Positions 5,014 through 7,692 of a DNA stretch of 7,692 bases are shown here, piece by piece. The stretch covers positions 1 through 7,692 of the forward strand of contig JAADFS010000067.1 of assembly GCA_013152795.1 (NCBI GenBank), given 5' to 3'. The notes under the pieces are model-generated. The model searched no databases. It was not told the origin of the DNA and worked only from the letters and a program-made list of their open reading frames with translations. The translations under genes and the position numbers were made by a program. Source of the stretch: Deferribacteres bacterium (GTDB taxonomy: Bacteria; Nitrospirota; Thermodesulfovibrionia; UBA6902). Positions within the stretch are counted from its first letter, which is position 1. The number at the start of each line of letters is the position of its first letter.

Positions 5014-6030
5014 ATGAAAGACACCCCGGAAAGAACCGTCACGCCTGAGGCCGTTACGGATGACCTCAATTTTGAACTGAGCATCCGCCCAAGGTCTTTT
5101 GAGGACTTTATCGGCCAGGACAAGATCAGGGAAAACCTGAAAATCTTCATACAGGCGGCCAGACAGAGAAACGAATCCCTCGACCATGTCCTCTTCTGCG
5201 GCCCCCCCGGACTCGGCAAGACCACCCTTGCACACATAATCGCCGCTGAAATAGGGGCCGATATAAAAGTAACCTCCGGGCCCGTGCTTGAGAGGCCCGG
5301 CGACCTTGCGGCCATCCTGACCAATCTCGGAGACAGGGATATTCTCTTCATAGATGAGATACACCGGCTTCCGAGGATAGCCGAGGAGATACTTTATCCC
5401 GCGATGGAGGACTATCAGCTCGACATCATAATAGGACAGGGGCCGAGCGCCAGGTCGCTGAAACTGAACCTGCCCAGATTCACACTCATAGGCGCAACGA
5501 CAAGGACAGGCCTCCTGACATCACCCCTGAGGGATCGTTTCGGGATAATCAGCAGGCTTGACTTTTACAGGCCTTCGGACCTGCAGAAGATACTTCTCCG
5601 CTCGGCGAGGATCCTGAACACAGAGATCACCGAAGAAGCGGCCTCTGAAATCGCCAGGAGATCAAGGGGCACGCCGAGGATAGCCAACCGGCTCCTGAGG
5701 CGCACGAGGGATTTCGCACAGGTAAAGGGTGACGGCGTAATCGAGATAAAAATAACGGAAGAGGCCCTCAGGGCGATGGAAGTCGACAAAATGGGATTTG
5801 ATGACATGGACCGGAAACTCATGCTCACCATAATAGAGAAATACGGCGGTGGTCCCGTGGGGCTTGAGACACTCGCATCCTCAATCCGGGAGGAAAAAGA
5901 CACCATAGAAGACGTGTACGAGCCCTATCTCCTTCAGCAGGGTTTCATAGAGAGGTCCCCGAGGGGCAGAATGGCCACAAAACTCGCATACGAACATTTC
6001 GGGATAAAAAAAGACAGCGGGCTGTTCTGA
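5014..6030 (+). CDS. ruvB: Holliday junction branch migration ATPase RuvB
   Basis: The hexameric AAA+ motor that pumps DNA through the RuvA-bound junction. In 338 aa it shows Walker A GPPGLGKT (63-70), Walker B FIDEIH (112-117), sensor 1 GATTR (160-164), the arginine-finger segment TSPLRDRFG (169-177), sensor 2 GTPRIANRLLRR (219-230), and the C-terminal winged helix with GFIERSPRGRMAT (310-322). Nothing essential is missing, and the length is normal. The N-terminal LNFELSIRPRSFEDFIGQ (18-35) is the standard family opening. There is no clear ribosome binding site at the ATG; its position 3 nt after the ruvA stop suggests translational coupling. queH begins immediately after its TGA. Confidence 0.98.
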   Translation: MKDTPERTVTPEAVTDDLNFELSIRPRSFEDFIGQDKIRENLKIFIQAARQRNESLDHVLFCGPPGLGKTTLAHIIAAEIGADIKVTSGPVLERPGDLAAILTNLGDRDILFIDEIHRLPRIAEEILYPAMEDYQLDIIIGQGPSARSLKLNLPRFTLIGATTRTGLLTSPLRDRFGIISRLDFYRPSDLQKILLRSARILNTEITEEAASEIARRSRGTPRIANRLLRRTRDFAQVKGDGVIEIKITEEALRAMEVDKMGFDDMDRKLMLTIIEKYGGGPVGLETLASSIREEKDTIEDVYEPYLLQQGFIERSPRGRMATKLAYEHFGIKKDSGLF

Positions 6031-6579
6031 ATGAAAATCCTTCTTCACATATGCTGCAGCAACTGTGCGCTGTATCCCTTCAGGATATTAAAATCCGAAG
6101 GCCATGCCATTACAGGGTTCTGGTACAACCCGAACATACATCCGGCTGATGAATATAATCTGCGGCTTGAGTCCTTAAGGCGGTTATCAGGAGAATGGAA
6201 GCTTGACGTAGTCTATCCGGAAGAATATAAACCGGAAGAGTATTTCAGCATGTTTGAGTCCTCACATCCCCCTGAGTCCCCCGGGCGGTGCAGATCATGT
6301 TACCGGCTGCGCCTTGAAAAAACCGCCCGGCAGGCCCGGCAACACGGCTTTGAGGCATTCTCCACCACCCTGCTGATAAGCCCCTACCAGGACTTTCAAC
6401 AGATCACAGCAACAGGCAGAGAACTTGCGGAAAAATACAATGTCCTCTTCCATCTCAAGGATTACAGGCCCTATTTCAGGGATGCCATGAACCTCTCAAA
6501 GGAGCTGGGGCTCTACAGGCAGAAATACTGCGGGTGCATTTTCAGCAGGGATGAGAGAAACAGGAAAAAAGTGCAATGA
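6031..6579 (+). CDS. queH: Epoxyqueuosine reductase QueH
   Basis: QueH performs the last step of queuosine synthesis, reducing epoxyqueuosine in the anticodon loop of tRNA; it replaces the unrelated cobalamin enzyme QueG. The 182-aa protein starts MKILLHICCSNC with the CC-x2-C group (C8, C9, C12), followed by FWYNPNIHP (30-38), the CRSCYRLRLE pair (C87, C90), ISPYQ (116-120) and a C-terminal YCGCIFS (C167, C169). These conserved cysteines are the known iron-sulfur and redox residues of the family. The ATG directly follows the ruvB TGA with no gap and no clear ribosome binding site, so it depends on translational coupling to ruvB. Placement in a repair operon probably reflects shared transcription, not shared function. 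Confidence 0.95.
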   Translation: MKILLHICCSNCALYPFRILKSEGHAITGFWYNPNIHPADEYNLRLESLRRLSGEWKLDVVYPEEYKPEEYFSMFESSHPPESPGRCRSCYRLRLEKTARQARQHGFEAFSTTLLISPYQDFQQITATGRELAEKYNVLFHLKDYRPYFRDAMNLSKELGLYRQKYCGCIFSRDERNRKKVQ

Positions 6580-6606
6580 ATAATCAGGCATTTTGCTTTA
6601 TTTTTC
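6564..6606. terminator. Weak candidate two-way terminator between queH and the DUF2283 gene
   Basis: GAAAAA (6564-6569) can pair with TTTTTC (6601-6606) and GCAA (6573-6576) with TTGC (6593-6596). The GCAA/TTGC stem is followed by TTTATTTTT on the plus strand. The two genes converge here with only 32 nt between stop codons, so a shared terminator is expected, but the stem is short and AT-rich. Confidence 0.3.
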
Positions 6607-6611
6607 ATGAA

Positions 6612-6836
6612 TTATCTATGTGTGGCTACTTTCTCAATGGGGAGATTTTCGATGGAAATATTGACAAGTTCTGAAGGTTCAAGTTTTTCACTCGCGTCAA
6701 GAATTTCAATCTCAACGATATGTCCTTTTTCATCAAGGTCGATTGTTACTCCTTCCTCTATGTCCATTGAGGCAATCTTTGCTTCTCTAAGTTTTATGTA
6801 TAAGGCATCAATATCTTTACTATATTCTATCTTCAT
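6612..6836 (-). CDS. DUF2283 family protein
   Basis: A 74-aa member of the DUF2283 family. The pattern MKIEYSKDIDALYIKLRE, then EEGVTIDLDEKGHIVEIEIL and DASEKL, is typical: an N-terminal strand pair with D-x-DALYI, then a second strand pair ending in EIEILDAS. Its molecular role is not established. In many genomes such genes lie next to small toxin-like genes, so an antitoxin role is often suspected; this is inference. The ATG is preceded by AAGGGG about 8 nt upstream. The end of a broken gene lies just before it (6842-6957) and its stop codon is 5 nt before this ATG, which suggests the pair was once an operon. The C-terminal tail (LPIEKVATHR) is unremarkable. Confidence 0.88.
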   Translation of the reverse strand: MKIEYSKDIDALYIKLREAKIASMDIEEGVTIDLDEKGHIVEIEILDASEKLEPSELVNISIENLPIEKVATHR

Positions 6837-6841
6837 AAGTA

Positions 6842-6957
6842 TTACCCCTTAAATGGTTTTTTCCTGATAGTAACGGTAATAACCAGAATATGACTTGATT
6901 CTTCCTTGAATGTAACTCTCGAAAGTGGGTCTCTCCCGTCTTTAGCATTAAAGGGGC
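6842..6957 (-). pseudogene. C-terminal remnant of a gene once paired with DUF2283
   Basis: Between the DUF5615 and DUF2283 genes, one minus-strand frame reads AKDGRDPLSRVTFKEESS then HILVITVTIRKKPFKG and a stop 5 nt before the DUF2283 ATG. The alternating strand pattern and the position look like the end of a small toxin-like protein (DUF4258 or similar is possible, not certain). No start codon or N-terminal domain precedes it; the frame runs out of phase into the end of the DUF5615 gene. I infer that a deletion or insertion removed the front. The exact left and right limits are approximate. Confidence 0.4.
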
Positions 6958-7295
6958 AAAAACTCCACTCGATTAGCCAAGTCTTCAGTCTCTGCCGCCT
7001 TTGCGAGAATCTCTAAATCTCGGACGCATGTTCCAATCGTAACGTGCAAAGGATGAGCAAAAATTACACCCGTGAAGGGAATACCCTTTCGTTGGAATCT
7101 TGTGGCTTCAGCCAGCAGGTCGTCGTCAAAGGTGAATAGTACCCGACGCAAGGTAGTGGCACGATCCAGCAATGCAGGGTCATCCATATTGGCTGCATTA
7201 TCCTCTTGGGCGGTGATAACATCAACACCACGCAGGCGCAAGCCGGTTGTGACGGCTCGTGGAATATGGACATCCATATAAAGCGCAATCGCCAT
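6948..7295 (-). CDS. DUF5615 PIN-like toxin
   Basis: A 115-aa protein of the DUF5615 (Mut7-C/PIN-like) group, thought to act as a nuclease toxin held by a DUF433 antitoxin. Visible family features are the N-terminal acidic position D8 in YMDVHIP, LRGVDVITA (21-29), D38-D39 before PALLDRA, and LFTFDDDLL (53-61), the equivalent of the usual T-x-D-x-DF. The usual LDE is MDV here, so one acidic residue seen in many relatives is absent. The ATG overlaps the stop codon of the DUF433 gene by one base (TAATG), a standard arrangement for coupled toxin-antitoxin genes. The family match is good; activity and target are inferred. Confidence 0.88.
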   Translation of the reverse strand: MAIALYMDVHIPRAVTTGLRLRGVDVITAQEDNAANMDDPALLDRATTLRRVLFTFDDDLLAEATRFQRKGIPFTGVIFAHPLHVTIGTCVRDLEILAKAAETEDLANRVEFLPL

Positions 7296-7609
7296 TACAG
7301 CAACCCATTTGATTTCAATTTAGCTACCAATGGTGATGGCCCGGCAGCCTGCCGTATCTGCTTGATATTCTTTAAGCGACGTTCGATGTCCTTGTTAAGT
7401 TCCTCTGCATGGTCCCAGTAGTAGGCCAGGGATGAATGGATTTGGCCTAAAGTCAAATATGGATGTTGAAAGTGAAGTTCTTCCGGGCTCCATCCGTAAG
7501 CTGTACTTTCAGTTACCAGTTCAATTACCTTTATAGTTGTGCCGGCAATGATCGGTATCGCATTTTCATCAATGACAATATGTTCATATTTGGTTTCAAC
7601 TACCGACAT
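7295..7609 (-). CDS. DUF433 family antitoxin
   Basis: A 104-aa DUF433 protein, the usual partner of DUF5615. The pattern IVIDENAIPIIAGTTIKVIE (11-30), YGWSPEEL (38-45), HPYLTLGQIHSSLAYYWDH (49-67) is the family core, a helix-turn-helix-like fold suspected to bind its own promoter. The remaining part (about 71-104) is charged and helical and would be the toxin-binding tail. A strong GGGAGG box lies about 9 nt before the ATG. A TATAAT -10 (7660-7665 on the minus strand) lies upstream in very AT-rich DNA, but no good -35 is visible before the window ends. The first gene of a two-gene operon; autoregulation is expected but no clear operator is seen. Confidence 0.9.
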   Translation of the reverse strand: MSVVETKYEHIVIDENAIPIIAGTTIKVIELVTESTAYGWSPEELHFQHPYLTLGQIHSSLAYYWDHAEELNKDIERRLKNIKQIRQAAGPSPLVAKLKSNGLL

Positions 7610-7692
7610 TGGTTAATTCCTCCCTTCTTGTCATATACACCCACTCTATATTTGTTTTTATTATAAATTAAAATGAATATATTTATTGCTCA

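Noticed and set aside
5565..5906. 113-aa minus-strand frame inside ruvB
   Set aside because: Antisense shadow; serine/isoleucine-rich translation typical of reverse-read codons.
7463..7666. 67-aa plus-strand frame opposite the DUF433 gene
   Set aside because: Antisense to a recognised gene and its AT-rich promoter; no ribosome binding site.
1..7692. tRNA or rRNA genes
   Set aside because: No cloverleaf with a GGTTCGA-type T-arm and no rRNA-like segment was seen.

Overview
The window looks like a bacterial chromosome segment of about 50% GC. Its core is a DNA-repair operon; both flanks are accessory. Frequent AGG and ATA codons, the yebC-ruvC-ruvA-ruvB-queH order, and a small zinc-ribbon protein of a type I associate with anaerobes suggest an anaerobe of the Nitrospirota or Desulfobacterota kind. 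That placement is inference; there is no rRNA or other marker here.

Left flank (1-1184), minus strand. The start of a small zinc-ribbon gene (1-100) runs off the window edge. Upstream of it is an uncharacterised 91-aa gene (309-584). The rest is almost gene-free but highly structured. Five hairpins are each followed within 0-3 nt (plus-strand reading) by a copy of GTNYAYGCAAC, at 205, 672, 862, 998 and 1165. I do not recognise this repeat family; it is the least explained part of the window.

Envelope gene (1185-2579), minus strand. A membrane-anchored M23 (LytM-type) metallopeptidase has all its zinc and catalytic motifs and a convincing promoter. It is divergent from the repair operon, and the 2580-2908 gap carries back-to-back promoters.

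Repair operon (2909-6579), plus strand. yebC, ruvC, ruvA, ruvB and queH follow one another. RuvA and RuvB form the Holliday-junction branch-migration motor and RuvC is the resolvase. YebC is a translation or transcription factor that often sits beside ruvC. QueH, last in the operon, makes queuosine for tRNA and starts directly after the ruvB stop. An inverted-repeat element built of AGGAGTCA-like units sits between ruvC and ruvA, supplies the last RuvC codons, and fills the only long gap in the operon. ruvA starts with TTG behind a strong ribosome binding site.

Right flank (6612-7692), minus strand. A DUF433/DUF5615 pair overlapping by one base looks like a type II toxin-antitoxin module. Downstream are a short remnant of another gene and an intact DUF2283 gene. 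This looks like a small defence or stabilisation island with a partly eroded second cassette.
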